Below, piece by piece: positions 26,119 to 35,394 of a stretch of 42,573 nucleotides of DNA (positions are counted from its first letter, which is position 1; each line of letters begins with the position of its first letter). Below the pieces are notes generated by a model. That model did no database searches. It saw nothing but the letters and a program-made list of their open reading frames with translations, and was not told the origin of the DNA. Made by a program: the position numbers and the translations under genes. Origin of the DNA: Rhizobiaceae bacterium (lineage in GTDB: Bacteria; Pseudomonadota; Alphaproteobacteria; Rhizobiales; Rhizobiaceae); the NCBI GenBank assembly GCA_028279875.1, contig JANQMU010000049.1, forward strand, positions 1 to 42,573, in the 5' to 3' direction.

Positions 26119-26898
26119 ATGGTTGAACTTACACTTCCCAGAAACTCGCGGGTCAAGGAAGGCAAGGCCTGGCCAAAGCCCGAAGGGGCGGGCAATCTGC
26201 GCGAGTACCGGATCTACCGCTGGTCGCCGGATGATGACGAGAACCCGTCCATCGACACTTTCTTTGTCGATATCGACGATTGCGGGCCGATGGTTCTCGA
26301 CGGCCTGTTGTGGATCAAGGACAAGATCGATTCGACCCTGACATTGCGCCGGTCGTGCCGGGAGGGGATTTGCGGGTCCTGCGCAATGAATATCGACGGC
26401 ACCAACACGCTGGCCTGCACCAAGGGCATGGATGAGATTGAGGGACCAATCAAGATCTATCCGCTGCCGCATCTGCCGGTGGTCAAGGACCTGGTGCCCG
26501 ACCTCAACAATTTCTATGCCCAGCACCGGTCGATCGAACCCTGGCTGAAAACCACGTCACCGGCGCCGGAAACCGAATGGCTGCAGTCGCATGAAGACCG
26601 GGTCAAGCTGGACGGGCTTTACGAGTGCATCCTGTGCGCCTGCTGCTCGACCTCCTGTCCGAGCTACTGGTGGAACGGCGACCGCTATCTCGGGCCCGCG
26701 GTTCTGCTGCAGGCCTATCGCTGGCTGATCGACAGCCGCGACGAGGCGACCGGCGAGCGGCTCGACGAACTGGAAGACCCGTTCAGGCTCTATCGCTGCC
26801 ACACGATCATGAACTGCACCCAGGCCTGCCCGAAGGGTCTCAACCCGGCCAAGGCGATTGCCGAGATCAAGAAGATGATGGTCGAACGCCGCGTCTGA
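26119..26898 (+). CDS. sdhB: Succinate dehydrogenase iron-sulfur subunit
   Basis: SdhB passes electrons from FAD to quinone. All three cluster motifs are intact in the 259-residue protein: the [2Fe-2S] set in [13 protein letters not shown] plus a later TLAC, the [4Fe-4S] set [12 protein letters not shown] and the [3Fe-4S] set [17 protein letters not shown]. It is the last gene of sdhCDAB. A 9-bp inverted repeat with a 26-nt loop follows directly after the stop. Confidence 0.98.
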   Translation: MVELTLPRNSRVKEGKAWPKPEGAGNLREYRIYRWSPDDDENPSIDTFFVDIDDCGPMVLDGLLWIKDKIDSTLTLRRSCREGICGSCAMNIDGTNTLACTKGMDEIEGPIKIYPLPHLPVVKDLVPDLNNFYAQHRSIEPWLKTTSPAPETEWLQSHEDRVKLDGLYECILCACCSTSCPSYWWNGDRYLGPAVLLQAYRWLIDSRDEATGERLDELEDPFRLYRCHTIMNCTQACPKGLNPAKAIAEIKKMMVERRV

Positions 26899-26899
26899 T

Positions 26900-26943
26900 C
26901 CGCCATTGCGCTGAACGCCGTGCTGGTCCATCGACAATGGCGG
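26900..26943 (+). repeat. Inverted repeat downstream of sdhB
   Basis: CCGCCATTG (26900-26908) and CAATGGCGG (26935-26943) are exact reverse complements separated by 26 nt, starting 2 bp after the sdhB stop. There is no U-run, so this is a possible 3'-end stabiliser or Rho-associated end of the sdh transcript rather than a standard intrinsic terminator. Confidence 0.4.
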
Positions 26944-26981
26944 ACGAACTGCCGTTCAGGCACATGCGCAGTGTGCAACTA

Positions 26982-27010
26982 TTGATTGCATTATAGATAT
27001 TGCGTATAGT
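26982..27010 (+). promoter_or_regulatory. Sigma70-type promoter for the small exported protein at 27043
   Basis: TTGATT (26982-26987), a 17-bp AT-rich spacer and TATAGT (27005-27010) form a near-consensus promoter ending 32 bp before the ATG. It gives a 5' leader of about 25 nt containing AGGA. Confidence 0.6.
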
Positions 27011-27042
27011 TAAAGCTGTAGCCAGCAATCCGAGAGGAAGAT

Positions 27043-27429
27043 ATGCGTTCTCTGTCGATAGTGCTCTTCGTCGTTCTATGGGGTGTCGGATCGTTGCAAC
27101 CGGCGTTTTCGGAGCAGTCCGATGAGAGGCAGTCCTATTTGGAGCAGGCATTAAACAATGTGCGTGTCTATTTTCTTACCGTCAGTCCGGTTGACCTAGC
27201 GAAGGCACAGGGGGTCCTGGCTCTGTCCGGCCATTATCGCCTGACCGTCGATGGCAAATGGGGTCCCGGCACGGAAAAGGCGTTCGAAAAGATGCTCGAC
27301 ACTTACACAGCCATCGGGGGAAGCGGGCCGGACTGGGGAGTCAATTCGCCGTCCGATACAGATAGGTTCCTGGATTGGATGGACCAGGCTGCCCACGCCC
27401 ATCTGACCGGCGGGGAATTTCCGGATTAG
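27043..27429 (+). CDS. Small exported protein with a peptidoglycan-binding-like motif
   Basis: A 128-residue protein with a Sec signal peptide (SIVLFVVLWGVGS, cleavage near AFS at residue 23) preceded by AGGAAG. The segment VDLAKAQGVLALSGHYRLTVDGKWGPGTEKAFEKML (spread over residues ~50-85) resembles one PG_binding_1 repeat, where an (R/K/V)DG-x-WGP-x-T motif contacts peptidoglycan. The C-terminal ~40 residues are acidic with no recognised domain. It has its own good promoter and is convergent with the APC permease, 11 bp apart. Cell-wall association in the periplasm is inferred from the motif. Confidence 0.7.
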   Translation: MRSLSIVLFVVLWGVGSLQPAFSEQSDERQSYLEQALNNVRVYFLTVSPVDLAKAQGVLALSGHYRLTVDGKWGPGTEKAFEKMLDTYTAIGGSGPDWGVNSPSDTDRFLDWMDQAAHAHLTGGEFPD

Positions 27430-27440
27430 AGCCCGCCTTT

Positions 27441-29048
27441 TTAGATATCGAGGTTATAGAGTACGTCCTTTTCATATCCGAGTTGGGCCAGCATATCCTC
27501 GGTCTGGCTGTTGAATTCGGTTTGCGACAGCGCCGACCGGACTGCGAGCCAGAAGCCGACGGTGCCCAGGACGACACAAGCGGCGACATCCAGCCCGCCG
27601 GTCAGCAGCCCGAGGCCGCCAAAGCTGCCCAGCCAGGAAATCAGGCCGATGCCGATGCAATAGGGCAGCAGCCACAGGGCCGATCTGAACTGCAGCGCGC
27701 CTTTCGGCATGTCACGAAACCGGATTGCGAACAGCAAAGCGCCGGCGATCAGCGCCAGGCCGATGATCTGGATGGTGTTCCAACCGCTCCAGTAGATGAT
27801 CAGCGTCGCCAGGATGAAGGTCGCCGGGCCGATGACCTGAACCAGCGGCAGCCTGAACGGTCTTGGATAATCCGGCGCCAGCCTGCGCAGGGCGACAACG
27901 GCGACCGGACCGAGAATGAGGGAAAAAACGATCAGCGAGCTGGCCGCCGCGACGATCTGCGAAAACGACAGGAACAGAACCACCAGCCAGCCCAGTGCGA
28001 GATTGAGCAGCAGAGCGTGGAGCGGAACGCCGTAGCGTGATAGCCTGCCGAAAAAGACCGGGATCAGACGCATTCCGGTTATGGCCATGACGAGCCGGGC
28101 ATTGGAGCCGACCGCCACCAACGCGCTGCCGAAGGGCGAAATGACCGCCGTCGTGTTCATGAGACTGACCAGCCACAACAGGCCGAGCGCCGTTGCCACC
28201 GACGCCAGCGGTCCGCCGCGATCCGCCATCTGCAGATTGGTCCAGCCATTGCCGATCGCCTCCGGCGGCAGCGCGCCGATGAAAGCCGTCTGCAGGCCGA
28301 CATAAAGGACGAGGCAGATCAGCATTGCCGCAATCACCGCCAGCGGGATGGAGCGGCGGGGATTCCTAACCTCGCCCGCCATATCGATCGCGTGACGAAA
28401 GCCGATCATCGACAGAATGATACCGCCGGACGAAACGGCTGTCAGAATGCCGTTGATCCCGTTGGGGGCAAAGCCTCCATGGTCGACGAAATTGCCGGGC
28501 TCGAAAGCGCTGGCGATGAACATCGCGATGACGACGAGCGGCACCGTGATCTTGATCCAGGTAACACCGTTATTGATTAGTGTGAACAACCGCACGCCGA
28601 ATGCGTTCAGCACGACGAAAATCCCCATCAGTCCCAGCGCGACAAAGGCGCCCGGCAGCGACAGATATTGCGACTGGGCGCTCTGGAACAACCAGGGTGC
28701 ATAGCCGGTGAGGTAGCGCAATGTGGCTTCGACCTCGACCGGCGCCGCCAACAGGTAGCCGAGCCATGCGGTCCAGCCCATGGTGATCGAGACGATATTG
28801 CCGTGGGTGACGCCGGGGATGCTGGCGATACCGCCCGGCAGCGGAAACATGGCGGCGATCTCGCCGAAGGTCAGGGCCAGCAGGAGCATGCAAAACGCCC
28901 CGATCATCCAGGCGATTATGGCCGCCGGGCCGGCCAGTTGGGCGGTCAGAAGGGGCGCGAAGAGCCAGCCGGATCCGATCATGCCGCTGACGGCGATTGC
29001 AATCAGCCCGATCGGTCCGATTTCCCGCCTCAGCCCGTCACCGCTCAT
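27441..29048 (-). CDS. APC-superfamily amino acid/polyamine permease
   Basis: A 535-residue inner-membrane transporter with about 12-14 hydrophobic helices. The N-terminal helix 1 motif GLIAIAVSGMIGSGWLFAP is the unwound substrate-binding segment of the APC fold, and FGEIAAMFPLPGGIASIPG in helix 2-3 is equally typical. AGEVRNPRRSIPLAV is the conserved cytoplasmic loop between helices 6 and 7. The start at 29048 is chosen since it opens 10 residues before helix 1, with AGGGG upstream; a frame to 29096 adds a basic stretch. The substrate is not predictable. It is a single gene, with msrA divergent. Confidence 0.9.
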   Translation of the reverse strand: MSGDGLRREIGPIGLIAIAVSGMIGSGWLFAPLLTAQLAGPAAIIAWMIGAFCMLLLALTFGEIAAMFPLPGGIASIPGVTHGNIVSITMGWTAWLGYLLAAPVEVEATLRYLTGYAPWLFQSAQSQYLSLPGAFVALGLMGIFVVLNAFGVRLFTLINNGVTWIKITVPLVVIAMFIASAFEPGNFVDHGGFAPNGINGILTAVSSGGIILSMIGFRHAIDMAGEVRNPRRSIPLAVIAAMLICLVLYVGLQTAFIGALPPEAIGNGWTNLQMADRGGPLASVATALGLLWLVSLMNTTAVISPFGSALVAVGSNARLVMAITGMRLIPVFFGRLSRYGVPLHALLLNLALGWLVVLFLSFSQIVAAASSLIVFSLILGPVAVVALRRLAPDYPRPFRLPLVQVIGPATFILATLIIYWSGWNTIQIIGLALIAGALLFAIRFRDMPKGALQFRSALWLLPYCIGIGLISWLGSFGGLGLLTGGLDVAACVVLGTVGFWLAVRSALSQTEFNSQTEDMLAQLGYEKDVLYNLDI

Positions 29049-29268
29049 GTCGCCGTTACCCCTGATCGCCGGCTTCCGGATGGGCCGTGCGAACACTATG
29101 CCCGCTTCGCCGCCGGTTGCCTACCGCCTGTTTGGCAATCCCCGGGAAACCCGCCTTGGGCACCGTCCGGTCGGCCATTTTTCACGAGCTCGTGAGTGTG
29201 TTTGACTTGAAAAGCAAGGGTTTGTCTGTGCCTATGGCGGCCGGTCGAATCCAATGGGAGACAGGTTC

Positions 29269-29916
29269 ATGCGCAGGATTGTCATTGCCGGTGTTGTCGC
29301 AGGGGGCGCCCTGCTTGCCTTTGCCGCCGGTTATGCGCCGATGGGCGCGGTTCACGCCCAGACCGAAAAACCGGAGAATGTCGAGACCGCGATATTGGCG
29401 GGTGGCTGTTTCTGGTGTGTCGAATCCGATTTCGACCAGGTGCCGGGCGTTCTGGAGACCATTTCCGGCTATACGGGCGGACATCTGGAAAACCCGACCT
29501 ATCGGGATGTGGTGTCGGAGACCACCGGTCACCGCGAGGCCGTCCGGATCACCTACGACCCCGCCAAGGTCAGCTATGAACAATTGCTCGATGTCTTCTG
29601 GCGCAGTGTCGATCCGACCGATGCCGGCGGTCAGTTCTGCGACCGCGGGGAGAGCTACACGACGGCGATCTACACCATCGACGAGGAGCAGCAGGCCCAG
29701 GCCGAGGCGTCAGGCGCCCAGGCCATGGAAGATCTCGGTCAGAAAATTGTCACCGTCATCGCGCCGGCATCGGTGTTTTACCCGGCCGAGGACTATCATC
29801 AGGACTATTATCTCAAGAATCCGGTGCGGTACCGCTATTATCGCTTTGGATGCCGCCGTGATGCCAGGGTCAAGGCGCTGTGGGGTGAGCAGGCCCATCG
29901 CGGCATCGAAAAATAG
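29269..29916 (+). CDS. msrA: Exported peptide methionine sulfoxide reductase MsrA
   Basis: MsrA reduces methionine-S-sulfoxide in proteins. The 215-residue protein has the catalytic GGCFWCVE motif near residue 50, SGYTGGHLENPTY, and DYHQDYYLKNP in the C-terminal half, with a later FGCRRD cysteine that may act in recycling. Unlike cytosolic MsrA, it begins with a signal peptide (IVIAGVVAGGALLAFAAG, cleavage near VHA), so it probably repairs periplasmic proteins. The ATG at 29269 has GGGAG 8 nt upstream, favouring it over 29254. No msrB gene is adjacent. Confidence 0.95.
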   Translation: MRRIVIAGVVAGGALLAFAAGYAPMGAVHAQTEKPENVETAILAGGCFWCVESDFDQVPGVLETISGYTGGHLENPTYRDVVSETTGHREAVRITYDPAKVSYEQLLDVFWRSVDPTDAGGQFCDRGESYTTAIYTIDEEQQAQAEASGAQAMEDLGQKIVTVIAPASVFYPAEDYHQDYYLKNPVRYRYYRFGCRRDARVKALWGEQAHRGIEK

Positions 29917-30091
29917 CGCCCGCTTTCCGTGGGCCATTGCGTCGTATCCGGGTTGCGGCAAGCATCCTGCAGCAGCGTTTCCATTGTTCGCGGTTTTGAC
30001 GGTTTTCGGCGGGCGGCCATGGCCAACGGGTTCGACGGACGGTCTTTTGTGCATATCCAGTGGAATTTTTGCCATCTTTCTGTATTGAAAC

Positions 30092-30113
30092 CCCACATGC
30101 GCCTATATGTGGG
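30092..30113 (+). repeat. Inverted repeat upstream of the Omp19-like gene
   Basis: CCCACAT (30092-30098) and ATGTGGG (30107-30113) are exact reverse complements with an 8-nt spacer containing TAT, 49 bp before the start codon and next to TTGAAA (30085-30090). It may be an operator over the promoter or a hairpin in the leader. Confidence 0.35.
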
Positions 30114-30161
30114 TATGGGATTCGCCCATCCGCCCGGGCACTGAGAGGTTGGGGAGCAATA

Positions 30162-30674
30162 ATGCGCAATGTCTGCACTGTGATCGCTTTAAGCGCTCTG
30201 GTCGCCCTCGCCGGCTGCCAGCGTTTTGGGCCGGGACGGCCGCTCTTCGGCCAGCCCGCTCCGATTTCGCCGGCGCCCGTCGGTGGTGTACAAAGCGGGG
30301 ACCTGGCGGCACCCGGTGAGGGCCAGTTCCCGGATGCGCCCCGGACCGAGGGTCCGACGCCCGAGGAGTTGCAGACCGTCGCGGCCAACGCGCCGGAAGT
30401 CACCCGCGATTCCATGGTCGGCCGCTGGACGATTTCGACCGGCGGCAGCAGCTGCGACGTCTTCTTGGCGCTGACCAAATGGACCGGTGGCTACCGGGCC
30501 GCGTCGCGCGGTTGTGCCGATCAGGCATCGCTGATTTCGGCCTGGGACGTTCAGGGCAAGCAGGTTCTGCTTTCCGATTCATCGGGCAACCAGTTCGCAC
30601 GGCTCTACAAGACCGGTGACAAACGCTTCGACGGCACCACCGGATCCGGACAGCCGGTCAGCCTCACGCGCTAG
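30162..30674 (+). CDS. Omp19-like lipoprotein, AprI/Inh protease-inhibitor family
   Basis: A 170-residue lipoprotein: the signal peptide ends in the lipobox LAGC with Cys19 as lipidation site, followed by a Pro/Gly-rich linker (~20-75) and an Inh-type beta-barrel (MVGRWTISTGGSSCDVFLALTKW...GGYRAASRGC, then AWDVQGKQVLLSD). The two domain cysteines match those forming a disulfide in the family. It closely follows the layout of Brucella Omp19 and its rhizobial homologues, outer-membrane lipoproteins that inhibit proteases. GGGGAG lies 6 nt before the ATG at 30162. zapE follows 27 bp later in the same direction. Confidence 0.88.
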   Translation: MRNVCTVIALSALVALAGCQRFGPGRPLFGQPAPISPAPVGGVQSGDLAAPGEGQFPDAPRTEGPTPEELQTVAANAPEVTRDSMVGRWTISTGGSSCDVFLALTKWTGGYRAASRGCADQASLISAWDVQGKQVLLSDSSGNQFARLYKTGDKRFDGTTGSGQPVSLTR

Positions 30675-30701
30675 CATTCCTTCCGCAGACAGGCCGTGCC
30701 A

Positions 30702-31865
30702 ATGGACACCGCCACCAGCAACTCGGTCGCCGAGCGTTACAATGCGCTTGTCGCCCACGGCGAGATCGAAAGCGACGCCGCACAGCTGAAACTGGCCGAA
30801 GCGCTGGACCGGGTTCTCCTAGAGATCAGCGAAAAGCGGCTGACCCGCAAATCAAGCTCTCTGGGCTGGCTTTTCGCCAGCCGGCAAAAGGCCAAGCCGG
30901 TCGTCAGGGGTCTTTATATCCACGGGTCGGTCGGTCGCGGCAAGACCATGCTGATGGACCTGTTTTTCGACGCGGTCAGCGCGTCGCACAAGCGGCGGGT
31001 GCATTTCCATGACTTCATGGCCGATGTCCATGAGCGGATCAATGCGCACCGCAAGGCCCTCAAGCGCGGCGAGACAAAACAGGAGGATCCGATCCCGCCG
31101 GTGGCGGCGCAACTGATCGCCGAGGCCTGGGTCCTGTGTTTCGACGAGTTTTCGGTGACCGACATTGCCGATGCCATGATCCTGTCGCGGCTCTTCGGGC
31201 AATTGTTCGACCGCGGCTGCGTTCTCGTCGCGACCTCGAATGTCGAACCGGACAATCTCTATCATGAAGGGCTGAACCGGCAACTCTTCCTGCCCTTCAT
31301 CGCCCTTCTCAAGTCGCGGGTCGACGTCTTCAATCTCGATGCCCGCACCGACTACCGGCTGGAAAAGACCAGTCAATTGCCGGTCTATCTGACCCCGCTC
31401 AACGACGCGACCAGGATCGCCTTCGCCAAGGCGTGGCAGGGCGTGGCATCCGGACATACGGTGCGGCGGCAGGAGATCGAGGCCAAGGGCCGGGTGATCG
31501 AGGTGCCGATGGCGGCCGGCGATGCGGCGCGCTTCAGCTTCGAGGAACTGTGCGGGCGGCCGCTGGGCACCGGCGACTATCACCGTATTGCCGAACGCTA
31601 CGACACGATCTTCATCGAGAACATCCCGGTCATGGACGAAAGCGCCCGCAATGAGGCAAAACGCTTCATCAACCTCATCGATATGCTTTACGACAACGGA
31701 ATCCGGGTGTTCGTATCCGCGGCGGCGGCGCCCGAGGATCTCTACCGGAGTCGGCGCGGCAATGAGGGGTTCGAATTTGCCCGCACAGCCTCCCGGCTGT
31801 TCGAGATGCAAAGCGCCGATTACCTGGCCGGGAGCCGGGTGGCGCAGAAATCGGCGGCCGGCTGA
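30702..31865 (+). CDS. zapE: Cell division protein ZapE (AFG1-like ATPase)
   Basis: ZapE is a FtsZ-associated AAA-type ATPase of the AFG1/LACE1 family. The 387-residue protein has Walker A GSVGRGKT (75-82), HFHDFMADVH, Walker B WVLCFDEFSVTDIADAM and the family blocks LFDRGCVLVATSN, RFSFEELC and FIENIPVMDE. The ATG at 30702 is chosen; a GTG two codons earlier is possible. Position just upstream of mdh is a conserved Rhizobiales arrangement. About 197 bp separate it from mdh, enough for an independent promoter. Confidence 0.96.
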   Translation: MDTATSNSVAERYNALVAHGEIESDAAQLKLAEALDRVLLEISEKRLTRKSSSLGWLFASRQKAKPVVRGLYIHGSVGRGKTMLMDLFFDAVSASHKRRVHFHDFMADVHERINAHRKALKRGETKQEDPIPPVAAQLIAEAWVLCFDEFSVTDIADAMILSRLFGQLFDRGCVLVATSNVEPDNLYHEGLNRQLFLPFIALLKSRVDVFNLDARTDYRLEKTSQLPVYLTPLNDATRIAFAKAWQGVASGHTVRRQEIEAKGRVIEVPMAAGDAARFSFEELCGRPLGTGDYHRIAERYDTIFIENIPVMDESARNEAKRFINLIDMLYDNGIRVFVSAAAAPEDLYRSRRGNEGFEFARTASRLFEMQSADYLAGSRVAQKSAAG

Positions 31866-32044
31866 TGGCGGCCGTCAAAACCGGTCGCAAATGTCGGAAA
31901 ATATTTACCTTTACGTAAGATAACTAACTTCTAACCGTTTGAAATTACACATGGCGAAAGTTTGAGTTGCCAAGAACCGTCAACAGGTCTATCCACATCC
32001 CCGATTTGCGGCGGACCGCGGGTTTGCCGGGGGGTCAAACGTAA

Positions 32045-33025
<981 letters not shown>

Positions 33026-33058
33026 AGACCGCCCGCCAAAAGGACAGGATTTCCATCC

Positions 33059-34255
33059 ATGAACATTCATGAATACCAGGCCAAGGCCCTGCTCAAGGGC
33101 TTTGGCGCGCCGGTCGCCGAGGGCGTGCCGATCTTCTCCGCCGACGAGGCCGCTGCGGCGGCGGCCAGGCTGCCGGGGCCGCTCTATGTGGTCAAGAGCC
33201 AGATCCATGCCGGCGGTCGCGGCAAGGGCAAATTCAAGGAACTTCCGGCCGATGCCAAGGGGGGCGTGCGCCTCGCCCATTCGGTCGAAGACGTGGTCGC
33301 GCAGGCAAGCGAGATGCTGGGCAACACGCTGGTGACCAAGCAGACCGGCCCGCACGGCAAGCAGGTCAACAGGCTCTATATCGAGGACGGCGCCGATATC
33401 GACCGCGAACTCTATCTTTCCGTTCTGGTCGACCGCACGGTGGGCCGGCCGGCCTTTGTCGTGTCGACTGAAGGCGGCGTGGATATCGAGGCGGTGGCCG
33501 AAGAAACCCCCGACAAGATCCTGACATTGCCGGTCGATCCAGACTCCGGTGTCACCGAAGCCGATGCGCGGCGGCTGTGCGACGCGCTCGAACTCAGCGG
33601 GCCGGCGCGCGAGGACGGCATGGCGCTGTTTCCGATCCTCTACAGGGCCTTCGTCGAAAAGGATATGAGCCTCCTGGAGGTCAATCCGCTGATCGTGATG
33701 AAAGATGGCCGCCTGCGGGTGCTCGACGCCAAAATGTCGTTCGACGGCAACGCGCTGTTTCGTCATGACGATGTGATGGCGCTGCGCGACACCACCGAGG
33801 AGGACGCCAAGGAGATCGAGGCATCGAAATTCGACCTGGCCTATGTGGCGCTCGACGGCAATATCGGCTGCATGGTCAACGGCGCCGGCCTTGCCATGGC
33901 GACGATGGACATCATCAAGCTTTACGGCGCGGAGCCGGCGAACTTCCTGGATGTCGGCGGCGGCGCGTCGAAGGAGAAGGTGACGGCGGCCTTCAAGATC
34001 ATCACCGCCGATCCGGCAGTCGAGGGCATTCTGGTCAATATTTTCGGCGGCATCATGCGCTGCGACGTGATCGCCGAGGGTGTCGTTGCCGCCGTCAAGG
34101 AGGTCGGGCTGCAGGTGCCGCTGGTGGTGCGGCTGGAGGGCACCAATGTCGAAAAGGGCAAGCGGATCATCAATGAGAGCGGCCTCAACGTTATCGCCGC
34201 CGATGATCTCGACGATGCGGCGCAGAAGATCGTCAAAGCGGTGAAGGGAGCCTGA
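33059..34255 (+). CDS. sucC: Succinyl-CoA synthetase beta subunit
   Basis: SucC carries the nucleotide-binding ATP-grasp domain of succinyl-CoA synthetase and, with SucD, makes ATP/GTP from succinyl-CoA. The 398-residue protein starts [16 protein letters not shown] and contains [54 protein letters not shown] and [19 protein letters not shown] precedes the ATG. The stop is 3 bp before the sucD start, so coupling is likely. Confidence 0.99.
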   Translation: MNIHEYQAKALLKGFGAPVAEGVPIFSADEAAAAAARLPGPLYVVKSQIHAGGRGKGKFKELPADAKGGVRLAHSVEDVVAQASEMLGNTLVTKQTGPHGKQVNRLYIEDGADIDRELYLSVLVDRTVGRPAFVVSTEGGVDIEAVAEETPDKILTLPVDPDSGVTEADARRLCDALELSGPAREDGMALFPILYRAFVEKDMSLLEVNPLIVMKDGRLRVLDAKMSFDGNALFRHDDVMALRDTTEEDAKEIEASKFDLAYVALDGNIGCMVNGAGLAMATMDIIKLYGAEPANFLDVGGGASKEKVTAAFKIITADPAVEGILVNIFGGIMRCDVIAEGVVAAVKEVGLQVPLVVRLEGTNVEKGKRIINESGLNVIAADDLDDAAQKIVKAVKGA

Positions 34256-34258
34256 GCC

Positions 34259-35170
<912 letters not shown>

Positions 35171-35177
35171 ACAGCTT

Positions 35178-35333
35178 GCGGGCGGCGGCAATGGCCGCCC
35201 GCGGACGCGTCGCGGAGGCATATGACGCGAAAGTCAAATATGTGCGATAGGGCTACACAAGAACCGGTCCGGGCGGCATATTTGACGATAGGGACGAAAC
35301 GCACCGCATCCGGGCGGCAATGACCGCGGATGC
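35178..35333 (+). repeat. Three successive inverted repeats in the sucD-sucA spacer
   Basis: First, GCGGGCGG (35178-35185) pairs with CCGCCCGC (35195-35202). Second, GTCAAATATG (35233-35242) pairs with CATATTTGAC (35277-35286) across 34 nt, and each arm is followed shortly by CGATAGGG. Third, GCATCCG (35306-35312) pairs with CGGATGC (35327-35333). None has a U-run. Such stem-loops between TCA genes can set differential mRNA stability, or the middle one may be a binding site. Confidence 0.5.
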
Positions 35334-35394
35334 ACAACCGGGGCGGCCATGCCGCGCCAAGGCAAGGGGGCGGGGATTTCTCCGCAAAGGACTG

